Source: Azolla caroliniana (taxonomy: Eukaryota > Polypodiophyta). From it: DNA of 64,000 nt. The position numbers and the translations under genes are program-made. Below are positions 25,897 through 39,500 of the stretch, in pieces. The stretch lies in contig JBHGNT010000010.1 in assembly GCA_043228905.1 (NCBI GenBank), positions 434,001 to 498,000 of the forward strand, given 5' to 3'. The notes below the pieces were generated by a model. It saw only the letters and a program-made list of their open reading frames with translations, searched no databases and had not been told where the DNA came from. How positions within the stretch are numbered: the stretch's first letter is position 1; each line of letters starts with the position of its first letter.

Positions 25897-25930
25897 CACG
25901 TGCCAGGTATGAACACGTGCCAGGTATGAA
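25897..25930 (+). repeat. 17-bp tandem slip (CACGTGCCAGGTATGAA twice)
   Basis: CACGTGCCAGGTATGAA occupies 25897-25913 and again 25914-25930 before the monomer continues with CATTTTAATT. Related monomers at about 37437 and 40107 have the CACGTG variant once only. This is a replication-slippage-scale duplication inside one monomer. Confidence 0.93.
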
Positions 25931-27069
25931 CATTTTAATTTACTCACGCGCTCTTCTCAACTCCCTCCTCAAATTTGGTAATTTGTTCATGTCTCTCGAC
26001 CTGAGTTTCAAAATCTTGATTTTTTAATTCCATATCTTAGGTAGCGTTGCTAGCTTCTAATCGCAAGTTTGAATACCAAAAACCGAGATCACACGAGCCA
26101 GGTATGAACATTTTAATTTACTCACGCGCTCTTCTCAACTCCCTCCTCGAATTTGGTAGTTTCTTCATGTCTCTGGACTTGAGTTTCAAAATCTTGATTT
26201 TTTAATTCCATATCATAGGTAGCGTTGTTAGTTTCGATTCCCATGTTTGAACACAAAAATCCGATATTACACGAGCCAGGTATGAACATTTTAATTTACT
26301 CACGCGCTCTTCTCAACTCCCTCCTCAAATTTGGTAATTTCTTCATATCTCTCGACTTGAGTTTCAAAATCTTGATTTTTTAATTCCATATCATAGGTAG
26401 CGTTGTTAGCTTCGAATCGCAAGTTTGAACACAAAAAACCGAGATCACACGAGCCAGGTATGAACATTTTAATTTACTCACGCGCTCTTCTCAACTCCCT
26501 CGTCAAATTTGGTAATTTCTTCATGTCTCTCGACCTGAGTTTCAAAATCTCGATTTTTTAATTCCATATTATAGGTAGCGTTGTTAGCTTCGATTCGCAT
26601 CTTTGAACACTAAAATCCTAGATCACATGGGCCAGGTATGAACATGTTAATTTACTCACGGGCTCTTCTCAACTCCCTCTTCTAACTTGGTAATTTCTTC
26701 AGGTCTCTCGACCTGAGTTTCGAAATTTTTGATTTTTTAATTCCATATCTTAGGTAGCGTTGCTAGCTTCTAATCGCAAGTTTGAACACCAAAAACAGAG
26801 ATCACACGAGCCAGGTATGAACATTTTAATTTACTCACGCGCTCTTCTCAACTCCCTCCTCGAATTTGGTAGTTTCTTCATGTCTCTCGACTTGAGTTTC
26901 AAAATCTTGATTTTTTAATTCCATATCATAGGTAGCGTTGTTAGTTTCGATTCCCATGTTTGAACACAAAAATCCGATATTACACGAGCCAGGTATGAAC
27001 ATTTTAATTTACTCACGCGCTCTTCTCAACTCCCTCATCAAATTTGGTAATTTCTTCATGTCTCTCGAC

Positions 27070-27099
27070 TTGAGTTTCAAAATCTTGAGTTTCAAAATC
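27070..27099 (+). repeat. 15-bp tandem slip (TTGAGTTTCAAAATC twice)
   Basis: TTGAGTTTCAAAATC is present at 27070-27084 and 27085-27099. Normal monomers have it once. The change lengthens this monomer by 15 bp. Confidence 0.93.
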
Positions 27100-30019
27100 T
27101 TGATTTTTTAATTCCATATCATAGGTAGCGTTGTTAGCTTCGAATGGCAAGTTTGAACACAAAAAACCGAGATCACACGAGCCAGGTATGAACATTTTAA
27201 TTTACTCACGCGCTCTTCTCAACTCCCTCGTCAAATTTGGTAATGTCTTCATGTCTCTCGACCTGAGTTTCAAAATCTCGATTTTTTAATTCCATATCAT
27301 AGGTAGCGTTGTTTGCTTCGATTCGCATGTTTGAACACAGAAATCCGGGATCACACGAGCCAGGTATGAACATTTTAATTTAGTCACGCGCTCTTCTCAA
27401 CTCCCTCCTCGAATTTGGTACTTTCTTCATGTCTCGTGACCTGAGTTTCAAAATCATGATTTTTTAATTCTATATCCTAGCTAGTGTTGTTAGCTTCAAT
27501 TCGCATGTTTTAACACAAAAATCAGGGATCACACGAGCCAGGTATGAACATTTGAATTTAGTCACGCGCTCTTCTAAACTCCGTCCTCAAATTTGGTAAT
27601 TTCTTCATGTCTCTCGACCTGAGTTTTAAAATCTTGATTTTTTAATTCCATATCATAGGTAGCGTTGTTAGCTTCGATTCGCAGGTTTGAACACTGAAAT
27701 CCAGGATCACACGAGCCATGTATGAACATTTTAATTTACTCACGGGCTCTTCTCAACTCCCTCCTCAAATTTGGTAATTTCTTCATGTCTCTCGACTTGA
27801 GTTTCAAAATATTGATTTTTTCATTCCCTATCTTAGGTAGCGCTGTTAGCTTCGAATCGCAAGTTTGAACACCAAAAACCGAGATCACACGAGCCAGGTA
27901 TGAACATTTTAATTTACTCACGCGCTCTTCTCAACTCCCTCCTCAAATTTGGTAATTTGTTCATGTCTCTCGACCTGAGTTTCAAAATCTTGATTTTTTA
28001 ATTCCATATCTTAGTTAGCGTTGCTAGCTTCTAGTCGCAAGTTTGAACACCAAAAACCGAGATCACACGAGCCAGGTATGAACATTTTAATTTACTCACG
28101 CGCTCTTCTCAACTCCCTCCTCGAATTTGGTAGTTTCTTCATGTCTCTCGACTTGAGTTTCAAAATCTTGATTTTTTAATTCCATATCATAGGTAGCGTT
28201 GTTAGCTTCGAATCGCAAGTTTGAACACAAAAATCCGATATTACACGAGCCAGGTATGAACATTTTAATTTACTCACGCGCTCTTCTCAACTCCCTCGTC
28301 AAATTTGGTAATTTCTTCATGTCTCTCGACCTGAGTTTCAAAATCTCGATATTGTAATTCCATATCATAGGTACCGTTGTTAACTTCGATTCGCATGTTT
28401 GAACACAGAAATCCGGGATCACACGAGCCAGGTATGAACATTTTAATTTAGTCACGCGCTCTTCTCAACTGCCTCCTCGAATTTGGTACTTTCTTATGTC
28501 TCGTGACCTGAGTTTCAAAATCATGATTTTTTAATTCTATATCATAGCTAGTGTTGTTAGCTTCAATTCGCATGTTTTAACACAAAAATCAGGGATCACA
28601 CGAGCCAGGTATGAACATTTGAATTTAGTCACGCGCTCTTCTAAACTCCGTCCTCAAATTTGGTAATTTCTTCATGTCTCTCGACCTGAGTTTTAAAATC
28701 TTGATTTTTTAATTCCATATCATAGGTAGCGTTGTTAGCTTCGATTCGCAGGTTTGAACACAGAAATCCAGGATCACACGAGCCATGTATGAACATTTTA
28801 ATTTACTCACGGGCTCTTCTCAACTCCCTCCTCAAATTTGGTAATTTCTTCATGTCTCTCGACCTGAGTTTTAAAATCTTGATTTTTTAATTCCATATCA
28901 TAGGTAGCGTTGTTAGCTTCGATTCGCAGGTTTGAACACAGAAATCCAGGATCACACGAGCCATGTATGAACATTTGAATTTACTCACGCGCTCTTCTCA
29001 ACTCCCTCGTCAAATTTGGTAATTTCTTCATGTCTCTCGACCTGAGTTTCCAAAACTTGATTTTTTAATTCCATATTATAGGTAGCGTTGTTAGCTTCGA
29101 TTCGCATCTTTGAACACTAAAATCCTATGTCACATGGGCCAGGTATGAACATTTTAATTTACTCACGGGCTCTTCTCAACTGCCTCTTCTAACTTGGTAA
29201 TTTCTTCATGTTTGTCGACCTGAGTTTCGAAATCTTGATTTTTTCATTCCCTATCTTAGGTAGCGCTGTTAGCTTCGAATCGCAAGTTTGAACAGAAAAA
29301 ACCGAGATCACACGAGCCAGGTATGAACATTTTAATTTACTCACGCGCTCTTCTCAACTCCCTCCTCAAATTTGGTAATTTGTTCATGTCTTTCGACCTG
29401 AGTTTCAAAATCTTGATTTTTTAATTCCATATCTTAGGTAGCGTTGCTAGCTTCTAATCGCAAGTTTGAACACCAAAAACCAAGATCACACGAGCCAGGT
29501 ATGAACATTTTAATTTAGTCACGCGCTCTTCTCAACTCCCTCCTCGAATTTGGTACTTTCTTCATGTCTCGTGACCTGAGTTTCAAAATCATGATTTTTT
29601 AATTCTATATCATAGCTAGTGTTGTTAGCTTCAATTCGCATGTTTTAACACAAAAATCAGGGATCACACGAGCCAGGTATGAACATTTGAATTTAGTCAC
29701 GCGCTCTTCTAAACTCCCTCCTCAAATTTGCTAATTTCTTCATGTCTCTCGACCTGAGTTTTAAAATCTTGATTTTTTAATTCCATATCATAGGTAGCGT
29801 TGTTAGCTTCGATTCGCAGGTTTGAACACAGAAATCCAGGATCACACGAGCCATGTATGAACATTTTAATTTACTCACGGGCTCTTCTCAAATCCCTCCT
29901 CAAATTTGGTAATTTCTTCATGTCTCTCGACTTGAGTTTCAAAATCTTGATTTTTTCATTCCCTATCTTAGGTAGCGCTGTTAGCTTCGAATCGCAAGTT
30001 TGAACACAAAAAACCGAGA

Positions 30020-30140
30020 TCACACGAGCCATATATGAACATTTTAATTTACTCACGGGCTATTCTCAACTCCCTCCTCAAATTTGGTAATTTACTCACA
30101 CGATTCGCATCTTTGAACACTAAAATCCGAGAACACATGG
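30020..30140 (+). repeat. Short 115-bp monomer with a compound junction
   Basis: At 30081-30110 the sequence reads AATTTGGTAATTTACTCACA and then CGATTCGCATC. GGTAATTT normally continues to CTTCATG, while ACTCAC belongs to another part of the monomer (AATTTACTCACG). The join looks like two short-homology steps. The monomer loses about 63 bp, which matches the 1005-bp spacing of flanking GATTCGCAGGTTTG marks (six monomers minus 63). Confidence 0.86.
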
Positions 30141-30399
30141 GCCAGGTATGAACATTTTAATTTACTCACGCGCTCTTCTCAACTGCCTCGTCAAATTTGG
30201 TAATTTCTTCATGTCTCTCGACCTGAGTTTTTCAAAATCTTGATTTTTTAATTCTATATCATAGCTAGTGTTGTTAGCTTCGATTCGCATCTTTGAACAC
30301 AAAAATCTGGTATCACACGAGCCAGGTATGAAAATTTTAAATTAGTCACGGGCTCTTCTCAACTCCCTCCTCAAATTTGGTAATTTCTTCATGTCTCTC

Positions 30400-33300
30400 G
30401 ACCTGAGTTTCAAAATCTTGATTTTTTAATTCCATATCATAGGTAGCGTTGTTAGCTTCGATTCGCATGTTTGAACACAGAAATCCGGGATCACACGAGC
30501 CCGGTATGAACATAGTAATTTAGTCACGCGCTCTTCTCAACTCCCTCCTCGAATTTGGTACTTTCTTCATGTCTCGTGACCTGAGTTTCAAAATCATGAT
30601 TTTTTAATTCTATATCATAGCTAGTGTTGTTAGCTTCAATTCGCATGTTTTAACACAAAAATCCGGGATCACACGAGCCAGGTATGAACATTTGAATTTA
30701 GTCACGCGCTCTTCTAAACTCCCTCCTCAAATTTTGTAATTTCTTCATGTCTCTCAACCTGAGTTTTAAAATCTTGATTTTTTAATTCCATATCATAGGT
30801 AGCGTTGTTAGCTTCGATTCGCAGGTTTGAACACAGAAATCCAGGATCACACGAGCCATGTATGAACATTTTAATTTACTCACGGGCTCTTCTCAACTCC
30901 CTCCTCAAATTTGGTAATTTCTTCATGTCTCTCGACTTGAGTTTCAAAATCTTGATTTTTTCATTCCCTATCTTAGGTAGCGCTGTTAGCTTCGAATCGC
31001 AAGTTTGAACACAAAAAACCGAGATCACACGAGCCAGGTATGAACATTTTAATTTACTCACGCGCTCTTCTCAACTCCCTCCTCAAATTTGGTAATTTGT
31101 TCATGTCTTTCGACCTGAGTTTCAAAATCTTGATTTTTTAATTCCATATCTTAGGTAGCGTTGCTAGCTTCTAATCGCAAGTTTGAACACCAAAAACCGA
31201 GATCACACGAGCCAGGTATGAACATTTTAATTTACTCACGCGCTCTTCTCAACTCCCTCCTCGAATTTGGTAGTTTCTTCATGTCTCTCGACTTGAGTTT
31301 CAAAATCTTGATTTTTTAATTCCATATCATAGGTAGCGTTGTTAGTTTCGATTCCCATGTTTGAACACAAAAATCCGATATTACACGAGCCAGGAATGAA
31401 CATTTTAATTTACTCACGCGCTCTTCTCAACTCCTTCCTCGAATTTGGTAGTTTCTTCATGTCTCTCGACTTGAGTTTCAAAATCTTGATTTTTTAATTC
31501 CATATCATAGGTAGCGTTGTTAGTTTTGATTCCCATGTTTGAACACAAAAATCCGATATTACACGAGCCAGGTATGAACATTTTAATTTACTTACGCGCT
31601 CTTCTCAACTCCCTCCTCAAATTTGGTAATTTCTTCATGTCTCTCGACTTGAGTTTCAAAATCTTGATTTTTTAATTCCATATCATAGGTAGCGTTGTTA
31701 GCTTCGATTCGCATGTTTGAACACAGAAATCCGGGATCACACGAGCCAGGTATGAACATTTGAATTTACTCACGCGCTCTTCTGAACTCCCTCCTCGAAT
31801 TTGGTACTTTCTTCATGTCTCATGACCTGAGTTTCAAAATCATGATTTTATAATTCTATATCATAGCTAGTGTTGTTAGCTTCAATTCGCATGTTTTAAC
31901 ACAAAAATCAGGGATCACACGAGCCAGGTATGAACATTTGAATTTAGTCACGCGCTCTTCTAAACTCCCTCCTCAAATTTGGTAATTTCTTCATGTCTCT
32001 CGACCTGAGTTTTAAAATCTTGATTTTTTAATTCCATATCATAGGTAGCGTTGTTAGCTTCGATTCGCAGGTTTGAACACAGAAATCCAGGATCACACGA
32101 GCCATGTATGAACATTTTAATTTACTCACGGGCTCTTCTCAACTCCCTCCTCAAATTTGGTAATTTCTTCATGTCTCTCGACCTGAGTTTTAAAATCTTG
32201 ATTTTTTAATTCCATATCATAGGTAGCGTTGTTAGCTTCGATTCGCAGGTTTGAACACAGAAATCCAGGATCACACGAGCCATGTATGAACATTTTAATT
32301 TACTCACGGGCTCTTCTCAACTCCCTCCTCAAATTTGGTAATTTCTTCATGTCTCTCGACCTGAGTTTCAAAATCTTGATTTTTTAATTCCATATCATAG
32401 GTAGCGTTGTTAGCTTCGATTCGCATGTTTGAACACAGAAATCCGGGATCACACGAGCCCGGTATGAACATTGTAATTTAGTCACGCGCTCTTCTCAACT
32501 CCCTCCTCGAATTTGGTACTTTCTTCATGTCTCGTGACCTGAGTTTCAAAATCATGATTTTTTAATTCTATATCATAGCTAGTGTTGTTAGCTTCAATTC
32601 GCATGTTTTAACACAAAACTCCGGGATCACACGAGCCAGGTATGAACATTTGAATTTAGTCACGCGCTCTTCTAAACTCCCTCCTCAAATTTGGTAATTT
32701 CTTCATGTCTCTCAACCTGAGTTTTAAAATCTTGATTTTTTAATTCCATATCATAGGTAGCGTTGTTAGCTTCGATTCGCAGGTTTGAACACAGAAATCC
32801 AGGATCACACGAGCCATGTATGAACATTTTAATTTACTCACGGGCTCTTCTCAACTCCCTCCTCAAATTTGGTAATTTGTTCATGTCTCTCGACTTGAGT
32901 TTCAAAATCTTGATTTTTTCATTCCCTATCTTAGGTAGCGTTGCTAGCATCTAATCGCAAGTTTGAACACAAAAAACCGAGATCACACGAGCCAGGTATG
33001 AACATTTTAATTTACTCACGCGCTCTTCTCAACTCCCTCCTTGAATTTGGTAATTTGTTCATGTCTTTCGACCTGAGTTTCAAAATCTTGATTTTTTAAT
33101 TCCATATCTTAGGTAGCGTTGCTAGCTTCTAATCGCAAGTTTGAACACCAAAAACCGAGATCACACGAGCCAGGTATGAACATTTTAATTTACTCACGCG
33201 CTCTTCTCAACTCCCTCCTCGAATTTGGTAGTTTCTTCATGTCTCTCGACTTGAGTTTCAAAATCTTGATTTTTTAATTCCATATCATAGGTAGCGTTGT

Positions 33301-35440
33301 TAGTTTCGATTCCCATGTTTGAACACAAAAATCCGATATTACACGAGCCAGGTATGAACATTTTAATTTACTCACGCGCTCTTCTCAACTCCTTCCTCGA
33401 ATTTGGTAGTTTCTTCATGTCTCTCGACTTGAGTTTCAAAATCTTGATTTTTTAATTCCATATCATAGGTAGCGTTGTTAGTTTTGATTCCCATGTTTGA
33501 ACACAAAAATCCGATATTACACGAGCCAGGTATGAACATTTTAATTTACTTACGCGCTCTTCTCAACTCCCTCCTCAAATTTGGTAATTTCTTCATGTCT
33601 CTCGACTTGAGTTTCAAAATCTTGATTTTTTAATTCCATATCATAGGTAGCGTTGTTAGCTTCGATTCGCATGTTTGAACACAGAAATCCGGGATCACAC
33701 GAGCCAGGTATGAACATTTGAATTTACTCACGCGCTCTTCTGAACTCCCTCCTCGAATTTGGTACTTTCTTCATGTCTCATGACCTGAGTTTCAAAATCA
33801 TGATTTTATAATTCTATATCATAGCTAGTGTTGTTAGCTTCAATTCGCATGTTTTAACACAAAAATCAGGGATCACACGAGCCAGGTATGAACATTTGAA
33901 TTTAGTCACGCGCTCTTCTAAACTCCCTCCTCAAATTTGGTAATTTCTTCATGTCTCTCGACCTGAGTTTTAAAATCTTGATTTTTTAATTCCATATCAT
34001 AGGTAGCGTTGTTAGCTTCGATTCGCAGGTTTGAACACAGAAATCCAGGATCACACGAGCCATGTATGAACATTTTAATTTACTCACGGGCTGTTCTCAA
34101 CTCCCTCCTCAAATTTGGTAATTTCTTCATGTCTCTCGACCTGAGTTTCAAAATCTTGATTTTTTAATTCCATATCATAGGTAGCGTTGTTAGCTTCGAT
34201 TCGCATGTTTGAACACAGAAATCCGGGATCACACGAGCCCGGTATGAACATTGTAATTTAGTCACGCGCTCTTCTCAACTCCCTCCTCGAATTTGGTACT
34301 TTCTTCATGTCTCGTGACCTGAGTTTCAAAATCATGATTTTTTAATTCTATATCATAGCTAGTGTTGTTAGCTTCAATTCGCATGTTTTAACACAAAACT
34401 CCGGGATCACACGAGCCAGGTATGAACATTTGAATTTAGTCACGCGCTCTTCTAAACTCCCTCCTCAAATTTGGTAATTTCTTCATGTCTCTCAACCTGA
34501 GTTTTAAAATCTTGATTTTTTAATTCCATATCATAGGTAGCGTTGTTAGCTTCGATTCGCAGGTTTGAACACAGAAATCCAGGATCACACGAGCCATGTA
34601 TGAACATTTTAATTTACTCACGGGCTCTTCTCAACTCCCTCCTCAAATTTGGTAATTTGTTCATGTCTCTCGACTTGAGTTTCAAAATCTTGATTTTTTC
34701 ATTCCCTATCTTAGGTAGCGTTGCTAGCATCTAATCGCAATTTTGAACACAAAAAACCGAGATCACACGAGCCAGGTATGAACATTTTAATTTACTCACG
34801 CGCTCTTCTCAACTCCCTCCTTGAATTTGGTAATTTGTTCATGTCTTTCGACCTGAGTTTCAAAATCTTGATTTTTTAATTCCATATCTTAGGTAGCGTT
34901 GCTAGCTTCTAATCGCAAGTTTGAACACCAAAAACCGAGATCACACGAGCCAGGTATGAACATTTTAATTTACTCACGCGCTCTTCTCAACTCCCTCCTC
35001 GAATTTGGTAGTTTCTTCATGTCTCTCGACTTGAGTTTCAAAATCTTGATTTTTTAATTCCATATCATAGGTAGCGTTGTTAGTTTCGATTCCCATATTT
35101 GAACACAAAAATCCGATATTACACGAGCCAGGTATGAACATTTTAATTTACTCACGCGCTCTTCTCAACTCCTTCCTCGAATTTGGTAGTTTCTTCATGT
35201 CTCTCGACTTGAGTTTCAAAATCTTGATTTTTTAATTCCATATCATAGGTAGCGTTGTTAGTTTTGATTCCCATGTTTGAACACAAAAATCCGATATTAC
35301 ACGAGCCAGGTATGAACATTTTAATTTACTTACGCGCTCTTCTCAACTCCCTCCTCAAATTTGGTAATTTCTTCATGTCTCTCGACTTGAGTTTCAAAAT
35401 CTTGATTTTTTAATTCCATATCATAGGTAGCGTTGTTAGC
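30400..35440 (+). repeat. Eleven/ten-monomer higher-order repeat, three copies
   Basis: Copy one is about 30.40-32.36 kb, copy two 32.36-34.14 kb, and a partial third copy 34.14-35.44 kb. The CATGATTTTATAATTC mark at 31841 and 33799 is 1958 bp apart (11 monomers). ACACAAAACTCCGGG at about 32610 and 34390 is 1780 bp apart (10 monomers). The 1958 offset fits about 30.40-32.15 kb against 32.36-34.1 kb, and 1780 fits about 32.14-33.66 kb against 33.92-35.44 kb. One CAGGTTTGAACAC / GAGCCATGTATG monomer is therefore present twice in copy one and once in copy two. Confidence 0.87.
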
Positions 35441-36587
35441 TTCGAATCGCAAGTTTGAACACAAAAAACCGAGATCACACGAGCCAGGTATGAACATTTG
35501 AATTTACTCACGCGCTCTTCTCAACTCCCTTGTCAAATTTGGTAATTTCTTCATGTCTCTCAACCTGAATTTCAAAATCTCGATTTTTTAATTCCATATT
35601 ATAGGTAGCGTTGTTAGCTTCGATTCGCATCTTTGAACACTAAAATCCTAGATCACATGGGCCAGGTATGAACATTTTAATTTACTCACGGGCTCTTCTC
35701 AACTCGCTCTTCTAACTTGGTAATTTCTTTATGTCTCTCGACCTGAGTTTCGAAATCTTGATTTTTTAATTCCATATCATAGCTAGTGTTGTTAGCTTCC
35801 ATTCGCATATTTAAACACTAAAATCCGGGATCACACGAGCCAGGTATGAACATTTTAATTTAATCACGCGCTCTTCTCAACTCCCTCGTCAAATTTGGTA
35901 ATTTCTTCATGTCTCTCGACCAGAGTTTCAAACTCTTGATTTTTTAATTCTATATCATAGCTAGTGTTGTTAGCTTCGATTCGCATCTTTGAACACAAAA
36001 ATCTGGTATCACACGAGCCAGGTATGAAAATTTTAAATTAGTCACGGGCTCTTCTCAACTCCCTCCTCAAATTTGGTAATTTCTTCATGTCTCTCGACCT
36101 GAGTTTCAAAATCTTGATTTTTTAATTCCATATCATAGCTAGTGTTGTTAGCTTCGATTCGAATGTTTGAACACAGAAATCCGGGATCACATGAGCCAGG
36201 TATGAACATTTTAATTTAGTCACAAGCTCTTCTCAACTCCCTCCTCGAATTTGGTAGTTTCTTCATGTCTCTCGACTTGAGTTTCAAAATCTTGATTTTT
36301 TAATTCCATATCTTAGGTAACGTTGCTAGCTTCGAATCGCAAGTTTGAACACCAAAAACCGAGATCACACGAGCCAGGTATGATTATTTTAATTTACTCA
36401 CGCGCTCTTCTCAACTCCCGCCTCGAATTTGGTAGTTTCTTCATGTCTCTCGACTTGAGTTTCAAAATCTTGATTTTTTAATTCCATATCATAGGTAGCG
36501 TTGTTAGTTTCGATTCCCATGTTTGAACACAAAAATCCGATATTACACGAGCCAGGTATGAACATTTTAATTTACTCACGCGCTCTT
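35427..36587 (+). repeat. Right copy of the 24.60-25.76 kb block
   Basis: Same subtype order as 24600-25760 at an offset of 10,827 bp, with CGACCAGAGTTTCAAACTC near 35917 and CAACTCCCGCCTCG near 36412. The offset is close to 61 monomers minus 31 bp. At its right end the match stops where CTCCTCGAATTTGG in the left copy becomes CTCCTCAAATTTGG. Confidence 0.85.
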
Positions 36588-39500
36588 CTCAACTCCCTCC
36601 TCAAATTTGGTAATTTCTTCATGTCTCTCGACTTGAGTTTCAAAATCTTGATTTTTTAATTCCATATCATAGGTAGCATTGTTAGCTTCGAATCGCAAGT
36701 TTGAACACAAAAAACCGAGATCACACGAGCCAGGTATGAACATTTTAATTTACTCACGCGCTCTTCTCAACTCCCTCGTCAAATTTGGTAATTTCTTCAT
36801 GTCTCTCGACCTGAGTTTCAAAATCTCGATTTTTTAATTCCATATCATAGGTAGCGTTGTTAGCTTCGATTCGCATGTTTGAACACAGAAATCCGGGATC
36901 ACACGAGCCAGGTATGAACATTTGAATTTACTCACGCGCTCTTCTGAACTCCCTCCTCGAATTTGGTACTTTCTTCATGTCTCATGACCTGAGTTTCAAA
37001 ATCATGATTTTTTAATTCTATATCATAGCTAGTGTTGTTAGCTTCAATTCGCATGTTTTAACACAAAAATCAGGGATCACACGAGCCAGGTATGAACATT
37101 TGAATTTAGTCACGCGCTCTTCTAAACTCCCTCCTCAAATTTGGTAATTTCTTCATGTCTCTCGACCTGAGTTTTAAAATCTTGATTTTTTAATTCCATA
37201 TCATAGGTAGCGTTGTTAGCTTCGATTCGCAGGTTTGAACACAGAAATCCAGGATCACACGAGCCATGTATGAACATTTTAATTTACTCACGGGCTCTTC
37301 TCAACTCCCTCCTCAAATTTGGTAATTTCTTCATGTCTCTCGACTTGAGTTTCAAAATCTTGATTTTTTCATTCCCTATCTTAGGTAGCGCTATTAGCTT
37401 CGAATCGCAAGTTTGAACACAAAAAACCGAGATCACACGTGCCAGGTATGAACATTTTAATTTACTCACGCGCTCTTCTCAACTCCCTCCTCAAATTTGG
37501 TAATTTGTTCATGTCTCTCGACCTGAGTTTCAAAATCTTGATTTTTTAATTCCATATCTTAGGTAGCGTTGCTAGCTTCTAATCGCAAGTTTGAATACCA
37601 AAAACCGAGATCACACGAGCCAGGTATGAACATTTTAATTTACTCACGCGCTCTTCTCAACTCCCTCCTCGAATTTGGTAGTTTCTTCATGTCTCTCGAC
37701 TTGAGTTTCAAAATCTTGATTTTTTAATTCCATATCATAGGTAGCATTGTTAGTTTCGATTCCCATGTTTGAACACAAAAATCCGATATTACACGAGCCA
37801 GGTATGAACATTTTAATTTATTCACGCGCTCTTCTCAACTCCCTCCTCAAATTTGGTAATTTCTTCATGTCTCTCGACTTGAGTTTCAAAATCTTGATTT
37901 TTTAATTCCATATCATAGGTAGCGTTGTTAGCTTCGAATCGCAAGTTTGAACACAAAAAACCGAGATCACACGAGCCAGGTATGAATATTTTAATTTACT
38001 CACGCTCTCTTCTCAACTCCCTCGTCAAATTTGGTAATTTCTTCATGTCTCTCGACCTGAGTTTCCAAAACTCGATTTTTTAATTCCATATTATAGGTAG
38101 CGTTGTTAGCTTCGATTCGCATCTTTGAACACTAAAATCCTAGATCACATGGGCCAGGTATGAACATTTTAATTTACTCACGGGCTCTTCTCAACTCCCT
38201 CTTCTAACTTGGTAATTTCTTCATGTCTCTCGACCTGAGTTTTAAAATCTTGATTTTTTAATTCCATATCATAGGTAGCGTTGTTAGCTTCGATTCGCAT
38301 GTTTGAACACAGAAATCCGGGATCACACGAACCAGGTATGAACATTTTAATTTAGTCACGTGCTCTTCTCAACTCCCTCCTCGAATTTGGTACTTTCTTC
38401 ATGTCTCGTGACCTGAGTTTCAAAATCATGATTTTTTAATTCTATATCATAGCTAGTGTTGTTAGCTTCAATTCGCATGTTTTAACACAAAAATCAGGGA
38501 TCACACGAGCCAGGTATGAACATTTGAATTTAGTCACGCGCTCTTCTAAACTCCCTCCTAAAATTTGGTAATTTCTTCATGTCTCTCGACCTGAGTTTTA
38601 AAATCTTGATTTTTTAATTCCATATCATAGGTAGCGTTGTTAGCTTCGATTCGCAGGTTTGAACACAGAAATCCAGGATCACACGAGCCATGTATGAACA
38701 TTTTAATTTACTCACGGGCTCTTCTCAACTCCCTCCTCAAATTTGTTAATTTCTTCATGTCTCTCGACTTGAGTTTCAAAATCTTGATTTTTTCATTCCC
38801 TATCTTAGGTAGCGCTGTTAGCTTCGAATCGCAAGTTTGAACACAAAAAACCGAGATCACACGAGCCAGGTATGAACATTTTAATTTACTCACGCGCTCT
38901 TCTCAACTCCCTCGTCAAATTTGGTAATTTGTTCATGTCTCTCGACCTGAGTTTCAAAATCTTGATTTTTTAATTCCATATCTTAGGTAGCGTTGCTAGC
39001 TTCTAATCGCAAGTTTGAACACCAAAAACCGAGATCACACGAGCCAGGTATGAACATTTTAATTTACTCACGCGCTCTTCTCAACTCCCTCCTCGAATTT
39101 GGTAGTTTCTTCATGTCTCTCGACTTGAGTTTCAAAATCTTGATTTTTTAATTCCATATCATAGCTAGTGTTGTTAGCTTCAATTCGCATGTTTTAACAC
39201 AAAAATCAGGGATCACACGAGCCAGGTATGAACATTTGAATTTAGTCACGCGCTCTTCTAAACTCCCTCCTCAAATTTGGTAATTTCTTCATGTCTCTCG
39301 ACCTGAGTTTTAAAATCTTGATTTTTTAATTCCATATCATAGGTAGCGTTGTTAGCTTCGATTCGCAGGTTTGAACACAGAAATCCAGGATCACACGAGC
39401 CATGTATGAACATTTTAATTTACTCACGGGCTCTTCTCAACTCCCTCCTCAAATTTGGTAATTTCTTCATGTCTCTCGACCTGAGTTTCAAAATCTTGAT

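Larger units (their letters stand above)
22990..30400 (+). repeat. Mixed satellite segment to the right of the subtype change
   Basis: About 41 direct monomers. The CCGATATCACATGGGCC subtype last appears at about 23.05 and 23.24 kb. From about 24.29 kb it is replaced by CCGATATTACACGAGCC, usually in monomers with GTTAGTTTCGATTCCCATG. Other new subtypes are CCTAGATCACATGGGCC, GTTGCTAGCTTCTAATCGC and CAAAAAACCGAGATC. GCGCTCTTCTC largely replaces GGGCTCTTCTC. Short tandem slips occur at 25897 and 27070. No gene is present. Confidence 0.85.

Noticed and set aside
25897-25919. CACGTG (G-box/E-box) sites as regulatory elements
   Set aside because: CACGTG arises by a single change from CACGAG in a few monomers, with no promoter or gene nearby.
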